Source: Achatina immaculata
Taxonomy: Eukaryota; Mollusca; Gastropoda; Stylommatophora; Achatinidae
Assembly (NCBI GenBank): GCA_009760885.1
Contig: CM019696.1
Coordinates: forward strand, 46,818,017 to 46,882,016
DNA length: 64,000 bases
Direction: 5' to 3'
Below the pieces are notes generated by a model. The model was not told the DNA's origin. It worked only from the letters and a program-made list of their open reading frames with translations, and did no database searches. This document shows, piece by piece, positions 23,888 through 34,639 of this stretch (position 1 is its first letter; each line of letters opens with the position of its first letter). Both the position numbers and the translations under genes were made by a program.

Positions 23888-24172
23888 TAAAAAGGTAAAA
23901 CCCCCCTTTTTCATGCCATTAAGCCATATAGAGTGTTGGAGTTTTAGTCCCGTATTTCCAAGACCATCGGCACCCGACAGTATGATGTGGTCAGTATCAC
24001 GCTTGGCAGCTTTCCCAGATTTCTCTGGTATCAATTTTTAGAGGCTGGGTTGATCCCGCGGCCTTTATGGTGTGCTGGTGCCAACAAAAAGAAAAACAAA
24101 ATCCCCATTGCTGGAACTTGAACCCAGAACTACCAGATTAGTAGATCGAATGTTTAACCATCTGGATTATAC
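23888..24172 (-). mobile_element. tRNA-like SINE type T1, copy 2
   Basis: Minus-strand head with GGGTTCAAGTTCC as the B box at about 24115-24128 and an A-box-like ATCCAGATGGTTAAACATTC. The body (GTATGATGTGGTCAGTATCA on the plus strand) matches copies at 6.1 and 38.9 kb. The end near 23893 reads TTTTACC on the minus strand. Confidence 0.78.
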
Positions 24173-24812
24173 GTTTATAAAACTCAACAATATTGACGTG
24201 CCTTCAACTTTATAAAATATTTCCAAAGTGGATTATAATGTAGCCCAAGGTTTGATTTTTCTTTTTCTTTCTTTTTTTTGCTCATTAATTGTACATAATT
24301 ACCGTGGTGGAATTATTGGTGATGAGCTTGATTTAGATATAATTTACTACTGTCGATCACTGGTCTCTTATTGTAACACTGACGTTGTTAAGAATATGTC
24401 CGCTTCCTCTGTTTCACTCTTTCTGTCAAGCCTATCACTTACTGATATTTGAGACAGCTTTGTAAGGCGATAATGTTCAACCTGCAAACCATGAACACTC
24501 AGCCCAACGGGCAAGAAAGGTCGTAAGTCATTCCATGATGTGAAAAGAGTGATTGTACATCAACGCAACAACAGGGGCATCTGAACTCAGAGTGACGATG
24601 CAAAGCTGACGATTTGACTGAGAAAAGGTGTTCGTCCCACCTGTTCTAATTTCTGAAGTTTTTCTCTGATGATGTTGTATCAAGGGCTGCAGTTGTAGGC
24701 CAAGCATTTGTCTGGTCGGCTGATGGTCATGTGCCTCTAGTCCGAACAGTCTTGCTTAACTCCCCTGATGTAATTAGATTATCTTCCCCTGCTACTTGAC
24801 CTTGCTTACCTA
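24173..24812. other. Unassigned sequence
   Basis: No recognised gene or element. Confidence 0.45.
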
Positions 24813-25008
24813 GATCAAAATCACAGGTGTGAACGTTCAAAGTTACAGGTGTGAACGATCAAAGTCACCGAACGTTCAAATACACAAGTGTGAACGTTTA
24901 AATTCACAGGTGTGAACTTCGAAGTCACATGTGTGAACAGTCAAAGTCACAAGTGTGAACGATCAAACTTACAGGTGTGAACGATCAGAATCACAGGTGT
25001 GAACCTTT
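24813..25008. repeat. 22-bp minisatellite, about 8 units
   Basis: Unit approximates TCACAGGTGTGAACGATCAA plus AG. One unit is partly deleted near 24870. Confidence 0.9.
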
Positions 25009-25084
25009 GCCCCCGATCAAAAAGGCATCAATGACTTTCGTCAGAGAGGTGGACATGTTACCCGCCACTCTGTGTCTGTGAAAG

Positions 25085-25714
25085 AGGTTCCATCAAAACG
25101 CAGCAGAACATTCAATGCAGTAATTCTAAATCCAGGGCTAAAAATTCAAATACCTTGCAGCAGTAATAACTTCGGATGAGAAATGCAGAACAGAAATTAG
25201 GAACAGAATAGGCCAAGCAAAGACTGCATTTCAGAGAATGAGAAACATATTATGCAGCGCATTCACGTCAATGAATGCTAGAAAACGGGTCCTAAATGCT
25301 ATATTGGGCCTACATTGCTATATGGAAGTGAATCATCAACAATAGGCAGGTCCGCAGAAAGATCATTGGAAGCAGTAGAAATATGGTTTACCAGAAGAGA
25401 ATGTTGGGAATTTCCAGCACATCAGATACTACTAATGAAGAATGTATCAGAAAAGCGGGAGAGACAAAAAAAAATCAAATTACAACAAAGACAATGGACT
25501 TTCATAGGGCATGCAATGAGAAGAGTTGGCATTGAAAATATCGTTAACAACAGGAAAAATAGAGGGAAGCAGAGGCAGGGGAAGGTCGAGGGAAATGACG
25601 CTGGATAGTTTGATGAGATGGTGTAGGATGAGATCACCAAGTGAACTGACGGCCTGCGTGAAGGATCGGGTGCTGTGGAGAAATATAATAGCCAGCGCCA
25701 GTCGGCAAAGCACC

Positions 25715-25745
<31 letters not shown>

Positions 25746-25746
25746 C
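25085..25746 (+). pseudogene. Second LINE family (GAT-tailed) remnant L
   Basis: Post-RT C-terminal region with FKYLAAVITSDEK (from about 25147), NRIGQAKTAFQRMRNILCS, LEAVEIWFTRREC, QRQWTFIGHAMRR and SPSELTACVKDRVLW, ending SRQST-TGA inside (TGA)n at 25717-25745. At least two frameshifts split it. The order of segments equals that of the 15.8-kb and 46.3-kb copies. The stop codon inside the trinucleotide tail mirrors LINE-1fam. Confidence 0.8.
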
Positions 25747-25854
25747 TGAGCCCCTACTTTTCTTGGACACTCCAGGGTGGACGAAGTTACAGTTTCGGCT
25801 CTAATACAAACCAATATTAACCTTCCATTTCTTACACAACACGAGCGGGCGTGA

Positions 25855-26180
25855 AGACGCTGTTGGATCTGGCGATCAGACACCCATAGCTGACATGCCA
25901 GCGTCAGAGCTGGTGAACTATAGCGGGCCAAGACCCTGTCCCACCGCTCCGTTGGTACCAACAGTAGCGAGCGCAGCTAGGCCTGGCTAATGGGACAGGG
26001 ATCGCCGTAGTCCCCGTGGTTGAGGAGACAGCTAGAGAAGTATTGCACGCCTACCTCCCTCCCCCCGATTCTCCTGCTTGACCCAGGGACTGAGAGAATG
26101 TGTTAAGTCATCACGATACTTTATCTCGGCGTCTTCGCCCCATCTGCTTCACAGGACGCCAGATTTCTGTTCCGTGGAGA
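25855..26180 (+). mobile_element. Family X copy ending in (GAA)n
   Basis: Full-length-like family X in plus orientation, from CCCATAGCTGACATGCCAGC through AGGCCTGGCTAATGGGACAG to CAGATTTCTGTTCCGTGGAG. The GAA array follows immediately. Confidence 0.8.
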
Positions 26181-26345
26181 AGAAGAAAAGAAGAAGAAGT
26201 AGAAGAAGAAGAAGAAGAAGAAGGAGAAGGAGATGAAGAAAGAGAAGGAGATGAAGAAGAAAAAGAAGAAGAAGGAGGAGGGGAGGAGGAGGAGGAGAAG
26301 GAGGAGAGGATGAAGAAGGAGGGGAGAAGAAAAAGATCAATAAAA
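26172..26345. repeat. (GAA/GGA)n tract, left part
   Basis: A purine-rich trinucleotide tract that begins as the tail of family X. It is interrupted by hairpin element P2 and continues at 26.7 kb. Confidence 0.92.
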
Positions 26346-26350
26346 AGAAG

Positions 26351-26713
26351 GAACAATTTTTTTATAAATAGGAAACTACGAGGTTTTGGTACGGTAAAGT
26401 AAGAGAACAAATATTGTAGGATTAAACCTCGAAAAAATCGTAGACAAAGCACTTTAGTGAGACGTGAGAGAAAGAAAAATCACAAGAGAATTACCTGGGA
26501 TTCGAACACGGACTCCGGTAGGACGAGCAACTAGTTGGCTAAGTCGATAGTACGCTGTTCTCTCGTGGCTAGACGGCTGCTCGTCCTACCGGAGTCCGTG
26601 TTCGAATCCCAGGTAATTCTCTTGTGATTTTTCTTTCTCTCACGTCTCACTAAAGTGCTTTGTCTACGATTTTTTCGAGGTTTAATCCTACAATATTTGT
26701 TCTCTTACTTTAC
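26351..26713 (-). mobile_element. Hairpin element P2, perfect 136-bp inverted repeat
   Basis: Arms 26394-26529 and 26578-26713 match base for base by eye; the spacer is 48 bp. A 43-bp extension (26351-26393) with a T-run acts as an A-rich tail on the minus strand. AATAAAAAGAAG at 26339-26350 and 26714-26725 is a 12-bp flanking duplication. Each arm has a B-box-like GTTCGAATCCC, and the spacer/right arm supplies the tRNA-like head. A transcript would fold into a long duplex. Both arms lack the same G that both arms of P1 have (GTGTTCG here, GTGGTTCG in P1). Confidence 0.85.
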
Positions 26714-26965
26714 AATAAAAAGAAGAAGCAGGAGGAAGAGGAGAAGAAGAAAAGGAAGAAGAAGAAGGAGGAGGAGGAAGAAGAAGAAGAAGGAGGAGGA
26801 GGAAGAAGAAGGAGGAGGAGAAGAAGAAGAAGGAGGAGGAGAAGAAGAAGGAGGAGGAGGAGGAAGAGGAGACGAAGAAGAAGAACAACTACATCAAGAA
26901 GTACAAGAACAAGAACAGGAAGACAAGAAAACGAACAAGAAGAACAAGAAGAAGAAACACGAATT
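26714..26965. repeat. (GAA/GGA)n tract, right part
   Basis: Continuation of the purine tract. Arg/Lys/Glu-rich frames on plus and Ser/Leu frames on minus are artefacts. Confidence 0.92.
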
Positions 26966-27984
26966 TTGATGTTTTTATTTCTCACGCAAACCATTTTTTA
27001 AATTTCATTTTGTAATGCTAACGGTTGTAAATGGCGTTCTCTAAATTCTGACCAGAGAGCCAAGCAGAAAGCAGTGATTACATCGTAATTATTAAATAAT
27101 TTAAAGAGGCCACATTATCATCATCTAAGAGGAGACAGCAACCCATTCCGGCTTGGGTGAGCAAACATTGTCACACTTCTTCACTGGAAGACTAAATGTT
27201 TAAATATGTGACACATTTAGGGTGGCTGGCTTCGCTTTTCCGCGTCAAGTGACCAACTTTGGTGATTTCCTGTAATTCCCCACGCCAGACAGTCGCCATT
27301 GAGTACTCGGAATGTATCTGGACTCTGCAGAAGTCAGTACCAATCAACAAGCTCTCCAGATCCGAACTTGACTACAATCCACTTCTTAAGCTCTTTTTTT
27401 TTTCCTGCTATATTCTTCAATAAGTCTCTACCCACCTTCATTCTCTCCCTTTGGCGTTATAACCTTCCCTCTAACTTAAATGAATTCATGAGCTTTTTGT
27501 GGGCACAAAACATTGTCCCAGTTGGCTTTATCTGGTTTCCAGGGCCGTGGATAGCCAGGCCTGGCCCGGGAGTTAGATAACCAGTTTAACCCGTGTTCAG
27601 CTAAACCTAACAGTCTCCTCTTCAACAATTATAATCCCTTTCCAATAAGCTCGACTCCCTTCTCACTTGTTACACATAGTTCAGAACCTCCTCACAGCAT
27701 CATATTACAACCGCTCTGCCCTAACTACAATCATCTATTTCGCCTTCTCCTGGCTAGGTTAACATTGTTCCACTCTCTCTCTCCCCTCTACATTTTCCCC
27801 ACCCACCACATTTTCCCCACCCACCACCCCAAGTTACGACCCACCGACAACACATCACAGTCTCCATTTAAACAGTCTCTACGCCCTACCATGCCCATTT
27901 CTGACACAGCGTCGAATAAGCCACATCTTCTTACATTTACATCTAAGTGCTCCATTCATTATTAATTTTTTTTTATAGCATTCA
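26966..27984. other. Unassigned sequence
   Basis: About 1 kb without recognised gene or element. A CACC-rich duplicate (CATTTTCCCCACCCACCAC) occurs at 27790-27830. Confidence 0.45.
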
Positions 27985-28195
27985 GGTGAATCTACACTTT
28001 ACCTCCTCTCTCTGTTTCTTCGTCCTCTATGTTTTTGTACGATTAAGACTCACACCGAAACGTCACAACTTTGTAGTCGTTAAGTAATAAAGCTGCTCCT
28101 ACATTTTTTCCTAGTTTATACATTTTGGTATCACAGCTTTACTGCAGTGCTTCGTGTATAGTTGTATACTTGTACACTAATTATTGTATTCAGTA
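27985..28195 (+). mobile_element. Penelope-like 3' end (family Y), copy 2
   Basis: Contains GATTAAGACTCACACCGAAA and AAGTAATAAAGCTGCTCC, followed by the same ~80-bp flank as at 11.2 and 41.2 kb (TTTTGGTATCACAGCTTTAC). This copy preserves CCGAAACGTCAC and AATAAA better than copy 1. Confidence 0.6.
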
Positions 28196-29329
28196 GCTTA
28201 GGCACCAAGGGTACAACCCCAGGTTACCCCTGAACCCCACCCCTTCTAATCGGGCCTGGTATTTTATCTGTTTTCATACTATAAAAGTGTTTAATATTAC
28301 TGCGCGCTTTTTCTCCACTACAGTTCGGTACAAAACACCATCGAGAGCAATAAATGTGTCGTTTTAACACCGCCAGCGAAATGAAGTGCTCCAGATTTGA
28401 TGAGCTCTCCGAGTTGTTACCCCCCGCCATCAAGCTCTCCGAGTTGTTACCCCCGCCATCAGTGACGTGACGTAAGAGGAACGAGACTCGAATAAACGTT
28501 ATTAGCAGACCACTTCCATGGACACGACACATCCACTCTAGCTGATCGCGACAAAACGGATGCCAGCTTCTCAAAGGCCTTTCACTGCGTGCGAGTTGTA
28601 CGGCGAAGATGTCGCCATCTTGTCCTGTAAGTGTGACTGGAAGTCAGTGGTTTTCACGCAGTGTAATGTGGTACATAGTTTAAGAAGCTCTCTGAGAAAT
28701 GAAGGATTGTAAATATTAATAAAACTGATCTTAGCGGGCATACGTCAAACATCAATGTAGAAGATGTTAAAACGACGACATCATGAAAGATCTGCATTAT
28801 CATCGTCGTCATTATCAACAATATTCATATCAAAAGCAGTTTATACGACTTTGTAAAAAGTTACCATAAAAGAAAATTATTTAATAAATGCATTAATATG
28901 CTTTCGTTCTTTGCTTTGGAGTTTCCAATTTTACATTGGTAAATATGTTGAATATAGGTGCCTGGTCTTTTCCTGGTATAAGCATGGCGGATTTGTTTAG
29001 TATAACTTCTTTATGTGGAACTGGCATTTTTTACTGACAGATTTAATCTTTCTCCCGCATGGTAGACTTCGAAAGGTCGATTATTTGGATGACTGATTAT
29101 AGGTGAAGCAATTTTCTCTATGTCTGAGAATTATAACTCTTTGTAGTAACACCTGCTGAAGATTTTAAAGCAAAGCTTTGAGGAAGGATAGGGAGTGGGC
29201 TACAGTGACTTTCAGAGCTGGGCGAAGAAGCACGCTTCTCAACACAGTCCACCACCGATCTCTCAGTGTTTGAGTTGAGGTAGTTTCTTGGCAGGACCAT
29301 GAATAAAAGACATTTGATAAGAATTGTTA
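28196..29329. other. Unassigned; one local duplication
   Basis: AGCTCTCCGAGTTGTTACCC plus CCGCCATCA is repeated in tandem at 28401-28461 (~30-bp unit). The remainder is not recognised; open frames have no motifs. Confidence 0.45.
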
Positions 29330-29630
29330 GGATAGGGCAAAGATTACGTTGTTTAAGAATCAGATAGGGGCAGAACAAAGATTACGTTGTTTAAGAATCA
29401 GTTAGGGGCAGAACAAAGATTACGTTGTTTAAGAATCAGATAGGAGCAGAACAAAGATTACGTTGTTTAAGAATCAGATAGGGGCAGAACAAAGATTATG
29501 TTGTTTAAGAATCAGATAGGGGCAGGACAAAGATTATGTTGTTTAAGAATCAGATAGGGGCAGAACAAAGATTATGTTGTTTAAGAATAAAATAGGAACA
29601 GAGAAAGATTATGTTGTTTAAGAATCAGAT
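29330..29630. repeat. 38-bp minisatellite, about 8 units
   Basis: Unit GAACAAAGATTACGTTGTTT then AAGAATCAGATAGGGGCA. The last unit is broken by LINE copy F. Confidence 0.95.
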
Positions 29631-30694
29631 ATTTGGGAAATAATTGAAAAAATGGGATTTCCAACACATTTGATACAACTAACATCACTGCTGTATCTAG
29701 ACCAAAAGCCAGCAGTAAGAATAAATGGAGAAACAACAACTTGGTTTGACATAAAACATGGGGTCCGTCAGGGGTGCATATTTTGGCCATACTTATTTAA
29801 CTTGTATGCTGAAAATATAACGAGGAATGTTAGAGAAGATGTTGACAAAGAATATTACAATACCATAACAATTTGAGGTTATGAAATACCAGAGATTACA
29901 TATGCTGATGACACAGTATTACTGTCCACAACACAAAAAGGAATGGAAAAACTAATTATCTCAGTCTGTAAGAATAATGAAGAGCAAAACTTCTATCTTA
30001 ATGCGAAGAAAACTAAATTGATGACAACTGACAAAACAAACAAGGCAGCTGAAATATGTATCAATGAAAACAAACTGGAAGAAGTTGGGAGTTTTAAATA
30101 TGTTGGATCATTGCTAACTAATAATGGCGATACAATGAGGGAAATTAAAATGAGGACATCTATCGCTCTTCAAAAAGTAAAACAATTAAAGAAGCTGTGG
30201 AGAGGAACAGACAGAACTACAAAAATAAGATTTTTAAGGGAATGCATCTTTCCCATCGGAACATATGCCTGTGAGACCTGGACACTTAACAAAACAGCTG
30301 AGAAACACATAAATGCCTTTGAATGTAAATGCTACAAAAGAGTTCTTCAAATATCATGGACACAAAAAAAAAAGAAAACAATATATCCATACCACAAGAA
30401 CTTAATATTGAAGAAGGCTGGCTACTAAAAAGGTCTAAACAGAGCAAAGACTAAAATATTTTGGACACATTAAACTTTATGAGAATTTATAGAAGACCAT
30501 CTTGGAAGGGTACATAATGGGAAAGAGAGAGAGAGAGGAAGACCAAGGCGAAGATGAGTGCAAGACATCGTTGAGGATCTGCAAATGGATGCATCAGCAG
30601 CAGGCCATCTTGCTTACAACCGAGAGGCCTACAGGAGTGCTGTTAAGGAGGCAAATTTCGGCAAAGGACTTACAAATGACGGACTGACTGACTG
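29631..30694 (+). mobile_element. LINE-1fam copy F in a minisatellite, 11-bp TSD
   Basis: 5'-truncated at the LWEIMEKMGFP codons; (GACT)n tail to 30694. AAGAATCAGAT at 29620-29630 (part of the 38-bp repeat unit) is duplicated at 30695-30705. The neighbouring array units serve as the empty-site reference. Confidence 0.93.
29652..30428 (+). pseudogene. Partial reverse transcriptase of copy F
   Basis: One frame spans motif B (RQGC, about 29769-29780) and the YADD box (29901-29912) but has a TGA at 29874-29876 replacing GGA of the VGGYE segment. The C-terminal half stays open to 30428. There an expanded A-run at about 30363-30374 (ten or more A) has shifted the frame, and further stops follow. 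Similarity to copy A is high by eye, so the insertion looks younger than copies B, D or J. Confidence 0.85.
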
Positions 30695-30754
30695 AAGAAT
30701 CAGATGTCAGTATGAAGCTGAATTTATTAATGATGGTTGGGGATGAAGATTCTT

Positions 30755-31065
30755 CATGAAATAGCTGTCTGCAACCCATGTCTGACAGCTGGAACTGGCG
30801 ATCCACAGCCGTCCACGACCCTATTCTGCCTCTACTGTGGTGGCCCCCACTAGAAGGCTGAGCGTGATTAACGGGGTCAGGGACCACTACACTTCCAAGT
30901 TGTAGCAGAATCTGCTAAAGAAGAATTTGTATCCATCCTTGCGTTTTAGCCTAACTGTAGTGAGTAAAATAATAGCCGGTGTAACCCACTCCCCGTCCAG
31001 CACGATGCTTGTGATTCAACATCTTGAACGAATCAACATCAAAGAACAACTTCCGCGCAGTTCTA
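30755..31065 (+). mobile_element. Family X copy, divergent
   Basis: Recognisable from GCAACCCATGTCTGACAGCT through AGCAGAATCTGCTAAAGAAG to AATAGCCGGTGTAACCCACT. It is strongly diverged in the first half. Confidence 0.6.
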
Positions 31066-31089
31066 GGGAGACAGATGAAGAGCAAGATT

Positions 31090-31671
31090 CAGTCAGTCAT
31101 TTGCATGTCCCTTGCGGAACTTTGCCTCCCTAACAGTTCTCCTGTAGGCCTCTCGGTTGTAAGCAAGATGCTCTGCTGCTGATGCGTCCATTTGCAGATC
31201 ATCAACGATGTCTTGCAACAATCTTCGCCTTGGATTCCTCTCTTTCTTTTTCCCATTATGTACCCTTCTAAGAAGGTCTTCTCTAAATTATGACGTTTAA
31301 TGTGTCCGAAATATTTAAGTTTTCTCTGTTTAATCTTCTTTACTAGCCAACCTCCTTCAATATTAAGTTCTTGTTGTATGGATATATTTTTTTCTTTTTG
31401 TGTGTGTGTGTGTGTGTGTGTGTCCATGATATTTGAAGGACTCTTCTGTAACATTTAAATACTGTGTTTCTCAGCTGTTTTGTTAAGTGTCCAGGTCTCA
31501 CAGGCATATGTTGCAATCGGAAAGATGCACGCCATTAAAAATCTTAAATTTCTGTAGTTCTGTCTATTCCTCATCACAGCTTCTTTAGATTTATTTTTTG
31601 AAGAGCGACAGATGTCCTCCTTTTAATTTCTCTCAATGTACCTCCTTTATTAGTTAGTAGTGATCTAAGAT
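31090..31671 (-). mobile_element. LINE-1fam 3' fragment G with imperfect 12-bp TSD
   Basis: The minus-strand copy starts at the EYLGSLLTNNG region and ends in a (GACT)n tail at 31090. Flanks AAGAGCAAGATT (31078-31089) and AAGAACAAAATT (31672-31683) agree at 10 of 12 positions, consistent with an aged duplication. A (GT)n expansion at ~31401-31422 replaces the codons after SWTQK. The frame is open for 121 codons (31089-31454) before the repeat. Confidence 0.88.
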
Positions 31672-31714
31672 AAGAACAAAATTAATGTTGGCTTTTATGT
31701 GACAGTACGTTCTA

Positions 31715-31880
31715 CACCACATAGGAACAGAAGTAAGGGTAGACCAAAGGAGACACTGAAAAGAACAAGAAAGAGGATGTTGAGCAATAGAGCGCTCACC
31801 TGATCAAGAGCGGAACAAAAGGCAAAGGACAGGTATTAGTGGAGAACGTTTGCGGAAGCCCCATATGCCTTGGGGTTCAC
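31715..31880 (+). pseudogene. C-terminal LINE scrap, separate family
   Basis: Encodes RSKGRPKETLKRTRKRML and, after an in-frame stop, KDRYWWRTFAEAPYA, which resembles the usual LINE C-terminal end (GRPK...W..FAEAL). An (AG)n follows at 31885-31908. Confidence 0.5.
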
Positions 31881-31908
31881 AGAGTGAGAGAGAGAGAGAG
31901 AGAGAGAA

Positions 31909-32273
31909 GGAGATGCTCTATATAATTTATTCTTGTAAACTTTGGCGTCTGCCTCTTTTCGTTAACAATTACATGCGTTTCTTTGTTTTGTTTCCCTGAA
32001 GTATAGACCAGTAGATGTTTTCTAAAATACCTGGACAGAACTGATAAATGCAGCTCTACAACTGCCAGATATACACTCAGTAGTTTTTACCTGTCAAATA
32101 CTGACGTGAGAAGAAATGAAAATATCAATATTTGTTCATTTTCCAGTTGATTTTATCATCCTGAGAGACTAGTATCAGCAGTCTCAGAATTTTCTGAAGA
32201 ACCAGATCCCGTAATATTACTACTGAAAACCCGGTGACCTTTTGTCTTTTTCTATTCACTGTTTTTAAAGTCA
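31909..32273. other. Unassigned sequence
   Basis: Nothing recognised. Confidence 0.4.
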
Positions 32274-32281
32274 CTCTAGGA

Positions 32282-32481
32282 CAGTGCTTCCCAACGTGAG
32301 ACGTATGGGGGCATTTTATTTTTTTAGGGGGAGGGGGCAGTTAGAATATAGTTATATTATACCTTTTCTTCAGAACTTCGTTGACTATTATGCTACGCGG
32401 GGGTGGGGGGGGGAGGGTCTTCAAAATATTTGAGGCGTTGAAGTGGGGCACGATCCAAAAAAGAAAGGTTGGGAAACACTG
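32282..32481. mobile_element. hAT-type miniature element, 200 bp
   Basis: Ends are CAGTGCTTCCCAAC and its near-perfect inverse (13 of 14). Flanks CTCTAGGA (32274-32281) and CTCTAGAA (32482-32489) form an 8-bp duplication with one mismatch and fit the hAT target preference nTCTAGAn. No transposase; would depend on an autonomous hAT. Confidence 0.85.
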
Positions 32482-32489
32482 CTCTAGAA

Positions 32490-33325
32490 GCCTAACACTG
32501 GAAGGAGAAGCGAAACAATCTACACACATGTATACACAAAAAAAAATCCATTCTCCGTACTCTCACACTGGCAGCAAAGCAGGGGCTCCAGTACGACAAA
32601 GAGACTTAGAAAATCACAGTACTTGACGTAATTACGTCAAAATAGCGCGCAGGAAAAGTACACGGGCTAGCAAAACGTTGACGTTTCGTAGCTGAAACTA
32701 AGTCTAACCCCAGACAATTCAGTTCTCACAAGTTCACGCCCAGTCGCACACTTGACGAAACATGAACTTTTGTCGTTTTTTTTTTTTTTTAACTGAACTC
32801 GAATTTTTTTTGGGTGGGGGGGGGGTCTAATTCGAAGGAAACTATTTTTAGTAAGCTTGGCCATGTTAAATTCAGCGAGAAATAAGTTCTGTGCTGACGA
32901 GCGCAAGGCGAGGTGGGGAGGGAGGGGGTGGAGCTGGTTGAAAAGCTGATTTCTCTTCACAGGAACTGTCCAAGCGATAGATGAGTGGTCCTTGTAGAGC
33001 GTGAGAATTTAGTAGAGGTTTGTGGAGATGAAAGATGAAAAAAATTTGTACTTCTATGTGTGGGTTCTGTGTCGTGAAAACTGTTTATGATAAGAATTCT
33101 AACGTAAAATATGGCAGCAACGGGCAGAGCGGAAGAAAGGCAGGTGGCGCCCCGAGGTCAGTTACTACGAGGCCCCCTGTCGACGCATGGAAAGTAACTC
33201 TCATATTTATACGTTATTTGTTATGTATGTAATTGTTCTTTCCATTGTGTTATACAGTTGCGTTCGTTTGTGATTATTATAAAATATATTTTTTTGCATT
33301 CCAGCTGGCAAATGTGTCTTTAAAA
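32490..33325. other. Unassigned sequence
   Basis: Has a T-run/G-run pair near 32780-32826. Two GC-rich patches at 33145-33185 and 33524-33590 (GGCCCC motifs) may be edges of an old element split by the 33.3-kb array. No gene seen. Confidence 0.4.
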
Positions 33326-33407
33326 GATTAAGTAGTAGTAGAAGAAGAAGAAGTAGTAGTAGAAGAAGAAGAAGAAGAAGAAGTAGTAGTAGTAGTAATA
33401 GTAGTAA

Positions 33408-33443
<36 letters not shown>

Positions 33444-33470
33444 AGGAAGAAGAAGAAGAAGAAGGAAGCA
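33326..33470. repeat. (AGT/AGA)n trinucleotide tract
   Basis: Alternating blocks of AGT and AGA units; polyleucine on the minus strand is an artefact. Confidence 0.93.
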
Positions 33471-33590
33471 TAATTTATGCATTATGTATTCATTATAAAT
33501 TACTTTAATCACAGAATTAAAGTTTGGGTCCTCCTCAACCCCCCGGGGCCCCGGATTTACGGGCCCCGTCGAACCTGCTGGCAGGTTTCA

Positions 33591-34190
33591 ATTCGTCAAC
33601 AAAGACAATAATTCAGAGCAAAAACGCGCAGAAAACCTGCTTATTGTGTCGGATTTCATGCACTCATCGCCCAGACAGACAAAGGTCACGAGTTGTTTAC
33701 TTCTATCCCGTCATCGGTGGGAGTTCTCTGTGTTAGCTTCATAGTTCTCCGTCTTTGCTACTTTTTTTCCTAGGAAAATTGCTTGGATTCTTCAGTGTTT
33801 ACAGAGACTACATCTTTGCAGGACGTCTTATAGACTCTGAGGACGTTTCTAGAAAGTCCGGAGATGCCTTGTTTTGTTTTTTTTTTTTTAGCGATATTAA
33901 CTTTAATTAAGAAGATCTTGCAGTCTGCGATGCTCTGTTTAGAGCCTGGAAACCAGAGTTCGTTATGTTATATTTAGAGCTGATGAAGTTGTCCAGAAAT
34001 TAATACCGGATATGTATGTAGGTTGAAAAGTTAAGGAAAATAATCTAAGGTTGTTTCAGCAGTTCTCAAACTTTTACAGGCTGCCGCCGTTTCACCTCTC
34101 AAGCTGCATTCACTAGCTGTGCAAAGAATTAAACATTTTATCTCTCATTTGGTTTCGATCTTCCCCTGTTCTCCATTTTAAAACACCCTT
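33591..34190. other. Unassigned; hAT-like left end only
   Basis: CAGCAGTTCTCAAACTTTTA at about 34056-34075 resembles a hAT terminus without a visible partner. A short (TC)n follows at 34190-34240. Confidence 0.35.
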
Positions 34191-34639
34191 CTCCCTCTCT
34201 CTCTCTCTCTCTCTCCCTCTCTTTCTCTCTCACTCTTTCAAGGGCCTTCTCACTGCCCACGCAGGGGAAAAGATGTTGATCAATTTAAGATACATTGATC
34301 TGTTTCACATTTCTAAACTTCAGGTCAATTTCTTTTTTCCGCATCCTTTATTGTGTACCTGTTACCTGTTCTATCTTCCTGAATCTGAGAACAAGGTGTT
34401 CTACGCAGCCCACGTGACTTTTATTGTATCTGGGCAGCCCAACTGATTTCTGCTCTATCTTTCTAGAACTACGAGCAGGGTGTTCTCTGTGCAGCCCAAA
34501 TGATTTCTGCTCTGTCTTTCTAAAGCTGTTAGAAGGGTGTTCTCTTTGCAGCCCAAGTGATTTCTGCTCTGTCTTTCTAGAGCTGTTAGAAGGGTGTTCT
34601 CTGTGCGGCCCAAATGATTTCTGCTCTATCTTTCTGGAA

